Positions 8,052-17,924 of a stretch of 64,000 nucleotides of DNA are shown in pieces. Made by a program: the position numbers and the translations under genes. Origin of the DNA: Winogradskyella sp. PG-2 (GTDB taxonomy: Bacteria; Bacteroidota; Bacteroidia; Flavobacteriales; Flavobacteriaceae); contig NZ_AP014583.1 in the NCBI RefSeq assembly GCF_000828715.1, forward strand, positions 3,718,001 to 3,782,000, written 5' to 3'. Positions within the stretch are counted from its first letter, which is position 1. Each line of letters begins with the position of its first letter. The notes beneath the pieces are model-generated. The model ran no database searches. It was not told the DNA's origin and saw only the letters and a list, made by a program, of their open reading frames with translations.

Positions 8052-9293
8052 TTAGTCATAAATAAGTGTACCCTCTACTTCTACTTTTGGGATTACAATT
8101 AAATCATAGCGCTCTACCAATTTAGCCAACTGCTCATTGAGGTTAAATCGTATTGGGTAATAATGATAGCCTTTAATCAAAGGTCTTAAATCTATAACGA
8201 CCCACTGGTTTTCTTTACCCATTTCTATTATTGGTTTGTGATTTTTATAATATATATTCTCTGAAATACTGTTATCCTGTAATTGACCATCTTCCATATG
8301 AAATCGAGTCTTAAAACCAATATTTAAAGTTGTATTTCCATAAAATTCTGCAAGCTCATTGAGTGTATTACCCACTTCATAGACACCTAAAGGAGAAAAT
8401 CCTTTAGACAAATGATAACCACCCATTTTTATAAGAAGTTTATCCTTTTCAATATTAAAATCTAAATTATCTAAGCCTTTCTTAAGTTGACTTTTCATGT
8501 ATTTAATGCGTGTTGCATTATTCTCATACCATTGTCTTTTATTATATAACATATAGATAGCACTACTTTTTTTTAAAGCATCAATAACTTCAATATTGTT
8601 AGCTTCAGAACCCATTTCCTTTAAAAATTCTTTAAAAAGCTTTGATTTAGATAGAGCTCTATGTAAATTCTCTTTATCCGATTGATCATTTTTATAGAAT
8701 TGTTTTAGTTCTGATCGCATCCTACTATACAGATCTTTATGTTGCTTTTTTAGATCTTCTGATAAATTGTTAAACATAATATCGACAAGCATTATGTAAC
8801 TGTCATAATATTCTTGATCAATCCCAAAAATATTCCAAGAATTGTCTTTTGCATTCTTTAAAAATCGTACATCTTCTTTACTATCAAAGAATGGAAAAGG
8901 TATATTGATATAACCATCTGAATCCCTTGTAAGATATTTTTCATGTATATGCTTAATCTCATTTTCAATATCACCTTCTAATCTGTTAAGTACTTTTCCA
9001 ATAGTGGGTCCAACCTCCAAAGCCATTGCCTTATAATTTAGACTATCTAGTATTGGAATGATAGCATTTGTAAATTCTGAAATACGTTTAGAGCCATGAT
9101 ATTCGCCTAACATAGTATATTGAGCTTTTGCCATTTGCTGCTTTAAAAAGGCTTCACCTTCACCACTTAACTTTCCATCTATAACATTAAATGTGTAAGT
9201 AAAAGGCTTCAAGTGTTTCGTAGATAAACTATCTTGAGCATAACTTATGTAAAACAATAAACAAGCTACTGTAGTAATTATAATCTGTCTCAT
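8052..9293 (-). CDS. Secreted protein of the TraB/ChaN/EreA-like superfamily
   Basis: This 413-residue protein has signal peptide MRQIIITTVACLLFYISYAQ. It shows the hallmarks of the EreA/ChaN/TIKI group: a first motif MLGEYHGSKRISEF (Glu-Tyr-His after a hydrophobic strand), YKAMALEVGP after the next strand, and a late strand with LIKMGGYHLSKG. In that superfamily these Glu and His residues line the active site of metal- or haem-dependent hydrolases. The substrate is unknown. Its start codon overlaps the stop of the upstream related gene by four bases (ATGA), so the two are translationally coupled and probably work together. Confidence 0.7.
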   Translation of the reverse strand: MRQIIITTVACLLFYISYAQDSLSTKHLKPFTYTFNVIDGKLSGEGEAFLKQQMAKAQYTMLGEYHGSKRISEFTNAIIPILDSLNYKAMALEVGPTIGKVLNRLEGDIENEIKHIHEKYLTRDSDGYINIPFPFFDSKEDVRFLKNAKDNSWNIFGIDQEYYDSYIMLVDIMFNNLSEDLKKQHKDLYSRMRSELKQFYKNDQSDKENLHRALSKSKLFKEFLKEMGSEANNIEVIDALKKSSAIYMLYNKRQWYENNATRIKYMKSQLKKGLDNLDFNIEKDKLLIKMGGYHLSKGFSPLGVYEVGNTLNELAEFYGNTTLNIGFKTRFHMEDGQLQDNSISENIYYKNHKPIIEMGKENQWVVIDLRPLIKGYHYYPIRFNLNEQLAKLVERYDLIVIPKVEVEGTLIYD

Positions 9294-10234
9294 TTTGGAT
9301 ATGTTTTAAGGTTGTGATACATAATGACTTTTACATTAGAATCTAATCGTTTTAATTCTTCACTTACGGCTTTAGCATGACCAGCACCAACAATTAAGAC
9401 ACTGCGTTTAACTTTGGGATTATTCTCAAGAACTTCTAAAATATTTTTAGCCATATTGACATTTCTATCGTCCCATTTTTTTATCTGCATATCATAATCT
9501 TCGCCACTAAAACCTTTAAATCGTAAAGAGTTAATTCTATAATAGGCATCTAACGTTTCTGGCTTATTAATATATCTTCCTAGTGACCAAGATGCACCTG
9601 CAAAGATGTTTCCCCAAGTATCTTTTCGCATCACTTTTTTAAAAGTTTTTCTTCCCTCTTTAGTACCTGCCTTAAGAGCGCGTTGCCACGCAGGCCAATA
9701 CCCTTTATAACCAGCATGACTATCAACACCATACACTTCTTTCAGTTCTAGTTTGCGCATTAACTGAAAGGTTAAATCTGTGTTTTGATTACCATAAGGT
9801 TTAAACTTCTTGGTCGCTCCAAACCTAGAAAAATAGCCATATATTCTATGATTTCCTTGATCACCAATACTCAAATAATAGGATTGTAATTTTCTAAATT
9901 CCACACTATCTATCTCTTTATTAGACATCTTTTTTAAACGCTCAATATCACCATAATTAACTGTATCGTTAGCTTTTTTCTTGAGGTACGCTTCTTTAAA
10001 CTTAGAATTCCATTCACCCATAGCTGCTGTATCACCAGTTTTAGAATACTCTGCCATTATTAATTCTGGCTGATATTTGAGTATCTTCTTAACCATTGGT
10101 ATATAGGCACGTTTCACAATTCCTGGTATTTGGTGCATATCACCAACAATTAGAATTTCTTGCTGTTCTTGAGCAGACAAACTACTATGAAGCAATAAAA
10201 GAATTCCGAAAAAAAGTTGAGATAAATATTTCAT
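9290..10234 (-). CDS. Secreted DUF5694-type protein (TraB-like fold)
   Basis: This 314-residue protein has signal peptide MKYLSQLFFGILLLLHSSLSAQ. It carries EILIVGDMHQIPG (first strand and loop with Asp-Met-His), ELIMAEYSK after the next strand, YGVDSH, and near the end VLIVGAGHAKAVSEEL. The arrangement of GDxH, AEY and GxGHxxxxxEEL places it in the DUF5694 group, distantly related to TraB/GumN and ChaN. It is the first gene of a two-gene operon with the next member of the same broad superfamily, which suggests paired envelope enzymes. Neither has a known substrate. Confidence 0.75.
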   Translation of the reverse strand: MKYLSQLFFGILLLLHSSLSAQEQQEILIVGDMHQIPGIVKRAYIPMVKKILKYQPELIMAEYSKTGDTAAMGEWNSKFKEAYLKKKANDTVNYGDIERLKKMSNKEIDSVEFRKLQSYYLSIGDQGNHRIYGYFSRFGATKKFKPYGNQNTDLTFQLMRKLELKEVYGVDSHAGYKGYWPAWQRALKAGTKEGRKTFKKVMRKDTWGNIFAGASWSLGRYINKPETLDAYYRINSLRFKGFSGEDYDMQIKKWDDRNVNMAKNILEVLENNPKVKRSVLIVGAGHAKAVSEELKRLDSNVKVIMYHNLKTYPK

Positions 10235-10291
10235 GAGGTTTTGCTTTTTAGTTATGATTCAAAATTCAGATACTTTTTACTCATATAAAAG

Positions 10292-10396
10292 TAGAATCGG
10301 TAAACTAAGAGTATATCTCTGCAAAAATAGAAGACAAATACTTGAATGAAAATTATGCTAAGTTCACAGATAAATTTTTCAAGTTTACCGATCCTA
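10292..10396. promoter_or_regulatory. Inverted 15-bp motif pair in the divergent control region
   Basis: TAGAATCGGTAAACT lies at 10292-10306, and its inverse AGTTTACCGATCCTA lies at 10382-10396, with 14 of 15 positions matching. The two copies are 75 bases apart, between the secreted-protein operon on the minus strand and the LytS/LytTR genes on the plus strand. The second copy ends about 38 bases before the kinase start codon. A plausible role is a binding site for the LytTR regulator encoded just downstream. Confidence 0.55.
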
Positions 10397-10433
10397 TTTA
10401 AACATAACCGCACATTTTATTAGTTTAGCATTT

Positions 10434-11468
10434 ATGAAATATGATATTAAAAAATTAAGTTTCTGGTTTCTGGTTTATTACTTAGTTACCGATGTAATTG
10501 GTGAAATTATAGAAGCAGATTCTATTTCAAAAGCTATTGACTATCATTTACAAACACATATAGTTATTTTGACAATTTCTGTTGGATTCATCTTTTTTTT
10601 ATATGCCTTATCATCTTACTCTATCTTCTACAAATGGCATCATAAAAAGCCATTTTGGAATAATTTAGTACTCATCCTAGTAAGCACAATATTCATTATT
10701 GGTTTACGCTATCTTATTGAAGAAATCATCTTTAGAACTTTTCTTGGGTTTGGGAATTACAAAAAAGGAGTCTCTCTATTCTATTATTTACTAGACAATT
10801 TCTATTATGTGTTTCAATACTGTGCATTAGGTATTATTTTCTATTTTTGGCAATACTCAAAATATAAGGACGAGCGTAATAATCAATTATTGTTAGAGAA
10901 TCAGCAAATGGAGCTTGATCTATTACGATCTCAAACCAATCCACATTTTTTATTTAACACACTCAACAACATTTATGCTTTAGTAAACACGAATTCAGAA
11001 AAAGCTTTAGGTGCCATCGAAAAACTATCTCTATTATTGCGTTACTCGCTCTATAAAACAAAGACAGTTGTGCCTTTAGAAGATGAAATTTCGCAGATTA
11101 GAAACTTTATAGACTTAGAAAGTATAAGACATAAAGAACCACCACATATAGAGTTTAATATTGAAGGGATTACCAAAAATATTAAAGTTCCTCAATTTTT
11201 ATTATTGCCTTTTGTTGAAAACGCGTTTAAACATGGTAGCTTACACAGTATATCGCAGCCTATTATAATTGATATTACTGTGGATGGAACTTGTTTAAAT
11301 TATAAAGTCATCAATGAAATTGAAAAAAAGAAAAAGGACAAAGTTGGTGGTTTAGGGTTAGACAATCTTAAAAAACGCTTAGAACTTCTATTTCTAAAAC
11401 AATATTCCTTTTCTTGTAAAACAGAAAATTCAACGTTTACAGCACAACTTAAAATACCTATACAATGA
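10434..11468 (+). CDS. LytS/YehU-type sensor histidine kinase
   Basis: This 344-residue protein has four hydrophobic segments in its first 140 residues (about 8-24, 42-60, 76-92, 118-140) and no obvious periplasmic domain. A short helix leads to the His_kinase domain (PF06580) with SQTNPHFLFNTLNN, phospho-acceptor His171. The ATPase part has FVENAFKHGS (N box) and GLGLDNLKKRL (G box). This family pairs with LytTR regulators, and that partner follows with a four-base overlap (ATGA). The signal sensed by the membrane part is unknown. Confidence 0.92.
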   Translation: MKYDIKKLSFWFLVYYLVTDVIGEIIEADSISKAIDYHLQTHIVILTISVGFIFFLYALSSYSIFYKWHHKKPFWNNLVLILVSTIFIIGLRYLIEEIIFRTFLGFGNYKKGVSLFYYLLDNFYYVFQYCALGIIFYFWQYSKYKDERNNQLLLENQQMELDLLRSQTNPHFLFNTLNNIYALVNTNSEKALGAIEKLSLLLRYSLYKTKTVVPLEDEISQIRNFIDLESIRHKEPPHIEFNIEGITKNIKVPQFLLLPFVENAFKHGSLHSISQPIIIDITVDGTCLNYKVINEIEKKKKDKVGGLGLDNLKKRLELLFLKQYSFSCKTENSTFTAQLKIPIQ

Positions 11469-12148
11469 CCTGTATTATAATTGATGATGAACCTTTGGCT
11501 GTTGACTTATTAGAATCCCATGCATCTAAGATTGAAGACTTAAAAGTTATTGGTGCTTTCAATAATCCATTAGAAGCTTTAAAAATTTTACGCGAAAAGT
11601 CTGTAGATCTATTGTTTTTGGATATACAGATGCCAGAAATTACAGGTGTTGAGTTTAAAAAAATTATTAATCCAGATATAAAAGTGATTTTTACGACGGC
11701 CTATTCGGATTATGCCCTAGAGAGTTACGACTTAGATGTCGTCGATTATTTATTAAAGCCTATCTCTTTTCAACGCTTTTTACAAGCCGTAGAAAAAGTA
11801 CAAAATAGGAACCCAAAACCTATTACAGAAGAAGAAAGTGATTATTGCTTTGTAAAAACTGAATATCGTCATCAAAAGCTATTCTTTTCGGATATTTTAT
11901 ATTTAAAAGGTTTGAGCGATTATGTTTCTATTCAAACTAAAGAAGGCAAGGTACTTACATTACAGAAAATGAAAGAATTTGAACAAAGTCTTCCTAAGAG
12001 TAAGTTCATTCGCGTCCATAAATCTTATATTATTGCTCTAGAGCATATTGAATTTATTGAACGTAATCGCATTATCATAGAAGGAGAATACATTTCTATT
12101 GGTGCGACCTATAAAGATACTTTTTGGAAAAAAGTGGAAAACAAATAA
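11465..12148 (+). CDS. LytTR-family response regulator
   Basis: This 227-residue protein has an N-terminal receiver domain (residues 1-115) with IIIDDEP, phospho-acceptor Asp53 in LFLDIQMP, and the conserved Lys in YLLKPIS. The C-terminal LytTR DNA-binding domain covers about 125-227 (LYLKGLSDYVSIQT, FIRVHKSYIIAL, IEGEYISIGATYKD). It overlaps the kinase gene by four bases, and the pair forms one two-component system. Its likely target is the inverted motif upstream of the operon, which would mean autoregulation. Expression ends at a strong hairpin directly after the stop codon. Confidence 0.95.
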   Translation: MTCIIIDDEPLAVDLLESHASKIEDLKVIGAFNNPLEALKILREKSVDLLFLDIQMPEITGVEFKKIINPDIKVIFTTAYSDYALESYDLDVVDYLLKPISFQRFLQAVEKVQNRNPKPITEEESDYCFVKTEYRHQKLFFSDILYLKGLSDYVSIQTKEGKVLTLQKMKEFEQSLPKSKFIRVHKSYIIALEHIEFIERNRIIIEGEYISIGATYKDTFWKKVENK

Positions 12149-12183
12149 AAAGCCTTTCAATTATTTTGATAGGCTTTTTATTT
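12143..12183. terminator. Bidirectional terminator between LytTR regulator and glyA
   Basis: A perfect 13-bp stem (AAATAAAAAGCCT with AGGCTTTTTATTT) closes a 15-base loop that holds a further short stem (TCAA/TTGA). A/T runs on both sides let it serve both converging genes. Confidence 0.85.
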
Positions 12184-12196
12184 GTAAATGAAGTTT

Positions 12197-13471
12197 CTAT
12201 GCAGTAAATAAAGGTCGTCCACCCATAAGTTCATTTACTTTTTTAGCAACACCTTCTAAAACGGTTTCATTATCATGATTAGTTAATACTTCATCAATTA
12301 AATCAACAACGTAAGACATATCATTTTCTTTTAAACCTCTTGTTGTAATTGCTGGAGTACCTACCCTAATACCAGAAGTTACAAATGGAGATTCAGTATC
12401 AAATGGTACCATATTTTTATTTACAGTGATATCAGCTTTCACTAAAGCGTTTTCAGCATCCTTACCTGTAATGTTCTTACTTCTTAAATCAATCAGCATC
12501 ATATGGTTGTCAGTTCCACCAGAAATTAAGTTATAATCTTTTGCAACAAAAGCTTTCGCCATAGCATCTGCATTATGTTTTACACGCAACATATAATGCA
12601 TAAACTCATCCGTTAATGCTTCACCGAATGCAATTGCCTTAGCCGCAATCACATGCTCTAAAGGTCCACCTTGATTTCCTGGGAATACACCAGAATCTAG
12701 TAATCCAGACATCTTACGAAGTTTACCACTCTTAAACGTCAGACCAAATGGGTTATCAATATTTTCACCCATCATAATCATACCACCTCTTGGACCTCTT
12801 AATGTTTTATGCGTCGTTGTAGTAACCACATGGCAATGTGGCATTGGATCATTTAAAATACCTTTAGCAATCAATCCAGCAGGATGTGATATATCTGCTA
12901 ACAAAATAGCACCAACACTATCGGCAACCTCTCTAAATTTCGCAAAATCAATATCACGAGAATATGCAGAAGCACCCGCTATAATTAATTTAGGTTGTTC
13001 TTTTTGAGCTTGGTCAGCTAACATATCATAATCTATAAGACCTGTATCTTTTTTTACACCATAAAAAGTTGGACGATATAGTCTTCCTGAAAAATTCACA
13101 GGTGAACCATGTGTTAAATGACCTCCATGTGATAAGTCGAACCCAAGAATAGTATCGCCTGGCTTTATACATGCATGGAAAACAGCTGTATTGGCCTGAC
13201 TACCAGAGTGAGGTTGTACATTTACATAAGCAGCACCGAATAGCGTTTTAGCACGATCAATAGCAATATTCTCAACTTCATCTACAACTTCACAACCACC
13301 ATAATAGCGCTTACCTGGATAACCTTCAGCATATTTATTAGTTAATACAGAACCTGCAGCTTCCATCACTTGGTCACTTACAAAATTCTCTGAAGCAATT
13401 AATTCTACACCATCTACCTGGCGTTCTTTTTCAGCTTGTATAAGTTCAAAAATTTGTTCGTCGCGTTCCAT
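12197..13471 (-). CDS. glyA: Serine hydroxymethyltransferase
   Basis: This 424-residue PLP enzyme interconverts serine and glycine with tetrahydrofolate and feeds one-carbon metabolism. The sequence shows [10 protein letters not shown] near the N-terminus, [11 protein letters not shown], the DISHPAG strand that holds the pyridine ring, and [14 protein letters not shown] with PLP-binding Lys222. The C-terminal part [13 protein letters not shown] is also typical. Length is normal for the family. It is divergent from fahA with a short shared control region that contains a recognisable promoter. Confidence 0.98.
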   Translation of the reverse strand: MERDEQIFELIQAEKERQVDGVELIASENFVSDQVMEAAGSVLTNKYAEGYPGKRYYGGCEVVDEVENIAIDRAKTLFGAAYVNVQPHSGSQANTAVFHACIKPGDTILGFDLSHGGHLTHGSPVNFSGRLYRPTFYGVKKDTGLIDYDMLADQAQKEQPKLIIAGASAYSRDIDFAKFREVADSVGAILLADISHPAGLIAKGILNDPMPHCHVVTTTTHKTLRGPRGGMIMMGENIDNPFGLTFKSGKLRKMSGLLDSGVFPGNQGGPLEHVIAAKAIAFGEALTDEFMHYMLRVKHNADAMAKAFVAKDYNLISGGTDNHMMLIDLRSKNITGKDAENALVKADITVNKNMVPFDTESPFVTSGIRVGTPAITTRGLKENDMSYVVDLIDEVLTNHDNETVLEGVAKKVNELMGGRPLFTA

Positions 13472-13498
13472 AAATAAAGTCTTATGTTAAATGAGCAT

Positions 13499-13531
13499 CA
13501 AAAATACGAATTACATTAGTTTTAATATCAA
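13499..13531 (-). promoter_or_regulatory. Probable glyA promoter
   Basis: On the minus strand TTG (13529-13531) is followed by 22 bases and TATTTTTG (13499-13506). This matches the TTG/TAnnTTTG type at the long end of its spacing range, and it lies about 28 bases before the glyA start codon. Confidence 0.55.
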
Positions 13532-13584
13532 AAATTTATTAGGTTTGATTAGAAATTAATGAACATTTAATCAACAATTAAAAT

Positions 13585-14877
13585 ATGCCATTATCAGCCA
13601 ATAATCCAGATCGTTCATCTTGGTTACATGTTAACAAAGATTCAGATTTCCCTATACAAAATATTCCTTTTGGTGTTTTCTTAACAAGAGATGATATCAT
13701 TACCATTGGAACTAGAATTGGTGATACTGCAATTGACCTTGGAGCACTGCACCAATTAGGTTATTTTGAAGGTATTCCTCTAACTGACGACATCTTCTTA
13801 CAAGATACTCTAAATGATTTCATTGCAGATGGAAGAAAAACATGGCGATTGGTTAGAAATAGAATTGCCGAAATTTTTGATGCTGAAAATGATACATTAA
13901 AAAATAACAATCCACATAAAGAAACCATTCTATTTCGCTTAGATGAAATTGAGATGCAGTTACCAATTCAAGTTGGTGATTATACAGACTTCTATGCAAG
14001 TAAGGAACACGCTACGAATGTAGGTACTATGTTTAGAGATCCTGATAATGCACTATTACCAAATTGGGTGCATATGCCAGTTGGATATCATGGGCGCAGT
14101 TCTTCAATAATTCCATCAGGTATTCCTGTGCATCGTCCACAAGGACAAACTATGCCTATTGATTCTAAAAGCCCAGTTTTTGGACCTTCAAAATTAGTGG
14201 ACTTTGAATTAGAAATGGCATTTATTACTACAGATGCAAATGACTTAGGCGAACCTATTCCAATTGTTGAAGCTGAAGAATATATCTTTGGTTTAGTCCT
14301 GTTTAATGACTGGTCTGCGAGAGATATTCAGAAATGGGAATATGTTCCATTAGGACCTTTCTTAGGTAAAAACTTTGCATCATCTATGTCTCCTTGGATT
14401 GTAACTTTAGATGCTTTAGAACCTTTTAGAACTGAAAGCCCAAAGCAAGACCCTAAACCTTTAGGTTACTTACAATATAAAGGAAAAAAGAGTTTTGATA
14501 TTAATTTAGAAGTTGGTATTCAACCAAAGGGTGCTAAAGAAACCACAGTTTGTAAATCTAACTTTAAATATATGTACTGGAACATGGCACAGCAATTAGC
14601 ACATCATACTGTTAATGGTTGTCCTATTAATTCTGGAGATATGATGGGAAGTGGAACCATTTCTGGTCCAACAGAAGATTCCTATGGTTCTATGTTAGAA
14701 TTATCATGGAAAGGCACAAAACCAGTAAAGATGAAGGATGGCAGTGAGCGTAAATTTATAAACGATCATGATACTGTTATTATGAGAGGTTATTGCGAAA
14801 ATGATGGCACTCGTATTGGATTTGGTTCTGTGAAAACAAAATTATTGCCTGTGTTTGATTCTAAGAAAAAGAAATAG
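13585..14877 (+). CDS. fahA: Fumarylacetoacetase
   Basis: This 430-residue enzyme does the last step of tyrosine degradation through homogentisate, splitting fumarylacetoacetate into fumarate and acetoacetate. The N-terminal SH3-like domain (about 1-120) is followed by the catalytic FAH fold. Visible motifs are DYTDFYASKEHATNVG, PVGYHGRSSSI, FELEMAF, FNDWSARDIQKWEYVPLGPF and SGDMMGSGTISGP. These contain the metal ligands and the His and Glu expected of the family. Other genes of this pathway are not in the window. Confidence 0.98.
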   Translation: MPLSANNPDRSSWLHVNKDSDFPIQNIPFGVFLTRDDIITIGTRIGDTAIDLGALHQLGYFEGIPLTDDIFLQDTLNDFIADGRKTWRLVRNRIAEIFDAENDTLKNNNPHKETILFRLDEIEMQLPIQVGDYTDFYASKEHATNVGTMFRDPDNALLPNWVHMPVGYHGRSSSIIPSGIPVHRPQGQTMPIDSKSPVFGPSKLVDFELEMAFITTDANDLGEPIPIVEAEEYIFGLVLFNDWSARDIQKWEYVPLGPFLGKNFASSMSPWIVTLDALEPFRTESPKQDPKPLGYLQYKGKKSFDINLEVGIQPKGAKETTVCKSNFKYMYWNMAQQLAHHTVNGCPINSGDMMGSGTISGPTEDSYGSMLELSWKGTKPVKMKDGSERKFINDHDTVIMRGYCENDGTRIGFGSVKTKLLPVFDSKKKK

Positions 14878-14897
14878 ATTTTATCTTAAATAAATTT

Positions 14898-14929
14898 AAG
14901 GCTCGTAATTAATAATTACGAGCCTTTTG
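14898..14929. terminator. Bidirectional terminator after fahA
   Basis: A perfect 13-bp stem (AAGGCTCGTAATT with AATTACGAGCCTT) has a three-base loop and is followed by TTTTGTTT; A/T-rich flanks on the left side serve the converging pseudouridine synthase gene. Confidence 0.9.
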
Positions 14930-14930
14930 T

Positions 14931-16616
14931 TTAAAAAGGAGCTTCACAATAAAAACTAACCCACTCACGTTTTACAGGATGCTCAAAACTTAAAGATTCT
15001 GCGTGGAGATGTAAGCGGTTAGAAACGGCTCCATACAAATCATCACCAATAATAGGAGTATTTAATCCTAAATGATGAGCAGAATGAACACGCAACTGAT
15101 GTGTTCTACCAGTTATTGGATAAAAATGTACCCTTGTTTTATTATTCTTAACCTCAACGATTTCAAAATTAGTAGTTGCAGATTTCCCATGCTCATAACA
15201 TACCAATTGCCTTGGTCTATTATTTAAATCTACTCGAAGTGGTAAATCTATAGTACCTTCTTTAGAATCTATGACACCATTTAACAAAGCAACATATTGC
15301 TTTTTAATAGTACGATTTACAAATTGTTTTTGAAGATTTTTATGAGTCTTCTCATTCTTTGCAACCAACATTAATCCTGAAGTTGACATGTCTAAACGAT
15401 GTAATAATAAAGGGCCTGTAGCATTGGGTAAATATTTTTGCATTCTTGCTAGGACAGAATCAGTTATGGTTTTCCCTGGTACAGATAAAAACTCGTTTGG
15501 TTTATTTAGTATTAATAAATAATCATCTTCATAGATTATTTCTAATTCACCTGAAAACTTACCAGCTGTTTCAATAGGGTTTGGTTCTACATCTAAACCT
15601 TGCATCATATGTCCAAGAATAGGTTCGCACCTGCCACGACAAGACGGATAGAACTGACCATGTTTTCTAACTTCAGCTGTAGGAGAAATTCCCCAATAGA
15701 ACTCTGCCATTGCAATTGGCTTCAATTTATTTTTATAAGCATATTGAAACAGCTTTGGAGCTGCACATTCACCTGCAGCAACTGGAGGTTGACTCGATTT
15801 TGTACTTGTAAAAATATCTATTAGATATTTAGTTTCACCATTACCATTCAAAAAACAATACTGTTCATGTATTTGTTTTTGCAAACTTGTAGAAAGTGTT
15901 TTACGTTCTTGTTTTAATACTTCAATAGGTCTAATCATATCTATAAAAGCTTTTTTAGCTTTTTCAATAGACTTTTCAAGATTTAGTTTTAAGTATTTTA
16001 AATCAATATTACTCTGAATACTTTGCTGTTCAAGTTCTTTAAACAGTACTTCATTGACTGTAGCCGAAAATCTTAGCTTTAACTCTGCTCTAATCTGTTT
16101 ACGTTTTTGTTTTTCTTCTTTTGCATTTTTTTTAAAATCACTAAGCTTTCGAATAGCTTCAAGTTTTGTTTGCTTTAGATTAATTTCAGCTTTTTTAAGT
16201 TCTGGGGTTTGCTCTAAAGTTTCAATTTTACTATTTAAGTTGTTTAAATAGGCTTCATTTTGCTTATAAAACCCATCTTCATTTAATGTATCGAAAATTG
16301 GTGGTACAAAACCTTCTATATGATTACTTTCTGCTAGTTTTCCAGAAAATCCCGCAATATATCCTAATTGATCGTCAGTGGTTTCAACAATCATTACACC
16401 AAACATTTTCCCAATTTTAAGACCAACCTTAGCTTCATCTAAGCCAAAGTTATGTTCAAAATCTGTTTGTGCTTTTAAATACGCTTTTACTTCTTCTGAA
16501 GCCTTAACACAAAGCGAATGAGGTTCGTAATAAAATGGGTATGTAAATTGTTTTGGTAATTCTACCGGAATATCTAATTCTAAAGGATGAAAAAGGAAAT
16601 TATCAGTTTTAAACAT
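14931..16616 (-). CDS. RluA-family 23S/tRNA pseudouridine synthase with long N-terminal extension
   Basis: At 561 residues this is about twice the length of a standard RluA enzyme. The catalytic domain occupies about residues 355-561, with HRLDMSTSGL (Asp around 407) and GRTHQLRVHSAHHLG. The N-terminal 350 residues include a charged coiled-coil (about 140-240) and a segment with CAAPKLFQYAY, FYWG and CRGRCEPILGHM, which recurs in the long RluA-like proteins of Bacteroidota and gammaproteobacteria. The coiled coil probably helps RNA recognition. Target uridine is not predictable. It converges on fahA and stands alone. Confidence 0.9.
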   Translation of the reverse strand: MFKTDNFLFHPLELDIPVELPKQFTYPFYYEPHSLCVKASEEVKAYLKAQTDFEHNFGLDEAKVGLKIGKMFGVMIVETTDDQLGYIAGFSGKLAESNHIEGFVPPIFDTLNEDGFYKQNEAYLNNLNSKIETLEQTPELKKAEINLKQTKLEAIRKLSDFKKNAKEEKQKRKQIRAELKLRFSATVNEVLFKELEQQSIQSNIDLKYLKLNLEKSIEKAKKAFIDMIRPIEVLKQERKTLSTSLQKQIHEQYCFLNGNGETKYLIDIFTSTKSSQPPVAAGECAAPKLFQYAYKNKLKPIAMAEFYWGISPTAEVRKHGQFYPSCRGRCEPILGHMMQGLDVEPNPIETAGKFSGELEIIYEDDYLLILNKPNEFLSVPGKTITDSVLARMQKYLPNATGPLLLHRLDMSTSGLMLVAKNEKTHKNLQKQFVNRTIKKQYVALLNGVIDSKEGTIDLPLRVDLNNRPRQLVCYEHGKSATTNFEIVEVKNNKTRVHFYPITGRTHQLRVHSAHHLGLNTPIIGDDLYGAVSNRLHLHAESLSFEHPVKREWVSFYCEAPF

Positions 16617-16725
16617 TACATTTTATTGTATTGCAAATAAACAAAATTATAAATCATAATTACACTTTTAAAGTTTGGCATCAAAATTGAAATTACATAA
16701 TATATAACCCATAAAACACAAGATT

Positions 16726-17910
16726 ATGAAACGATTATTACTTTTATCAGTCCTAGTTTCGGTACTCGTATCTTGTAGTGCCAAAAAACAAATGGAAAAC
16801 GCAATTAGCAATGGTAATTACGACCAGGCTATTTCTGAAGCGTTACGAAAACTTGAAAACAACAAAGACAAAAAACGTAAGCAAGATTACATTGTAATGT
16901 TAGAGGATGCTTACTACAAAGTTTTGGAAAAAGATTTGCAAAAAATCACACATTTAAAGAAAGATGGCAATCCTGAGCAATACAAAACAATTTATAGTAT
17001 TTATATAGATTTAGAAGAAAGACAAAATGCTATAAAGCGTGTATTACCTTTAAAAATGAATGGGAAAACATTACATCTAAAATTTAACGATTATACTTCT
17101 GAAATTGTCGATTATAGATATAAAACGTCAGAATATATGATAGACGAGGGAATTACTCTATTAGATTCTGATGATAAATACAATGCAAGAAAAGCGCATG
17201 ATATCTTCAGTTATATAGAACATATTAATCCTAATTTCGAGGAAAATAGAAGCCTAATTACTGAAGCACATAAAAAAGGAACTGACTTTGTACATGTTTC
17301 TATTGCTAATAATACGCAGCAATTTATACCTCAACGTTTAGAAACAGAATTATTAGATTTTAATACTTATGGATTAAATCAATTCTGGACTGAATATCAC
17401 GCAGTTGTAAACGAAACTATTGAATATGATTATGCAATGGAGCTTCAATTAAAGCGTATTAATATTTCACCAGAACGTGTTAATGAACGTCAGATACTAC
17501 GAGAGAAACGTATTGTTGATGGTTGGAAATATTTATTAGATAATAACGGTAATGTTGTTAAAGATAGCTTAGGTAATGATATTAAAGTTGACAAGATTAT
17601 AAATGTAAGAGCTCGGTTTTTTGAAGTTATACAAACTAAATCTGCACAAGTTATTGCGGATGTTGTTTACACAGACTTAAAGCAAAAACAAATTGTTGAT
17701 AATTTTACAATAGATAGTGGATTCGTTTTTGAAAATGTATTCGGAAGATTTAGAGGAGACCGAAGAGCTTTAAACAGAAATGATCACGATTTAATGAATA
17801 TACGACAAGTTCGTTTTCCCTCTGATGAACAAATGGTATACGACAGAGGCGAAGATTTAAAATTTAAGCTAAAAGAGATAATTCAATCTTACAGCATTAC
17901 AAAAGGTTGA
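16726..17910 (+). CDS. Lipoprotein of unknown function with TPR-like N-terminus
   Basis: This 394-residue protein has signal peptide MKRLLLLSVLVSVLVSC with lipobox LVSC. Residues about 20-65 (AISNGNYDQAISEALRKLEN) look like a TPR-type helical pair, and the region to about 190 is helical (KAHDIFSYIEHINPNFEEN). The C-terminal half is beta-rich with VHVSIANNTQQFIPQRLE and VNVRARFFEVIQTKSAQVIADVVYTD. The protein is not like any family I can name with certainty. The design suggests a periplasmic or inner-leaflet scaffold lipoprotein, as is common in flavobacteria. It ends at a hairpin. Confidence 0.75.
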   Translation: MKRLLLLSVLVSVLVSCSAKKQMENAISNGNYDQAISEALRKLENNKDKKRKQDYIVMLEDAYYKVLEKDLQKITHLKKDGNPEQYKTIYSIYIDLEERQNAIKRVLPLKMNGKTLHLKFNDYTSEIVDYRYKTSEYMIDEGITLLDSDDKYNARKAHDIFSYIEHINPNFEENRSLITEAHKKGTDFVHVSIANNTQQFIPQRLETELLDFNTYGLNQFWTEYHAVVNETIEYDYAMELQLKRINISPERVNERQILREKRIVDGWKYLLDNNGNVVKDSLGNDIKVDKIINVRARFFEVIQTKSAQVIADVVYTDLKQKQIVDNFTIDSGFVFENVFGRFRGDRRALNRNDHDLMNIRQVRFPSDEQMVYDRGEDLKFKLKEIIQSYSITKG

Positions 17911-17924
17911 GAACTCAAAATATT

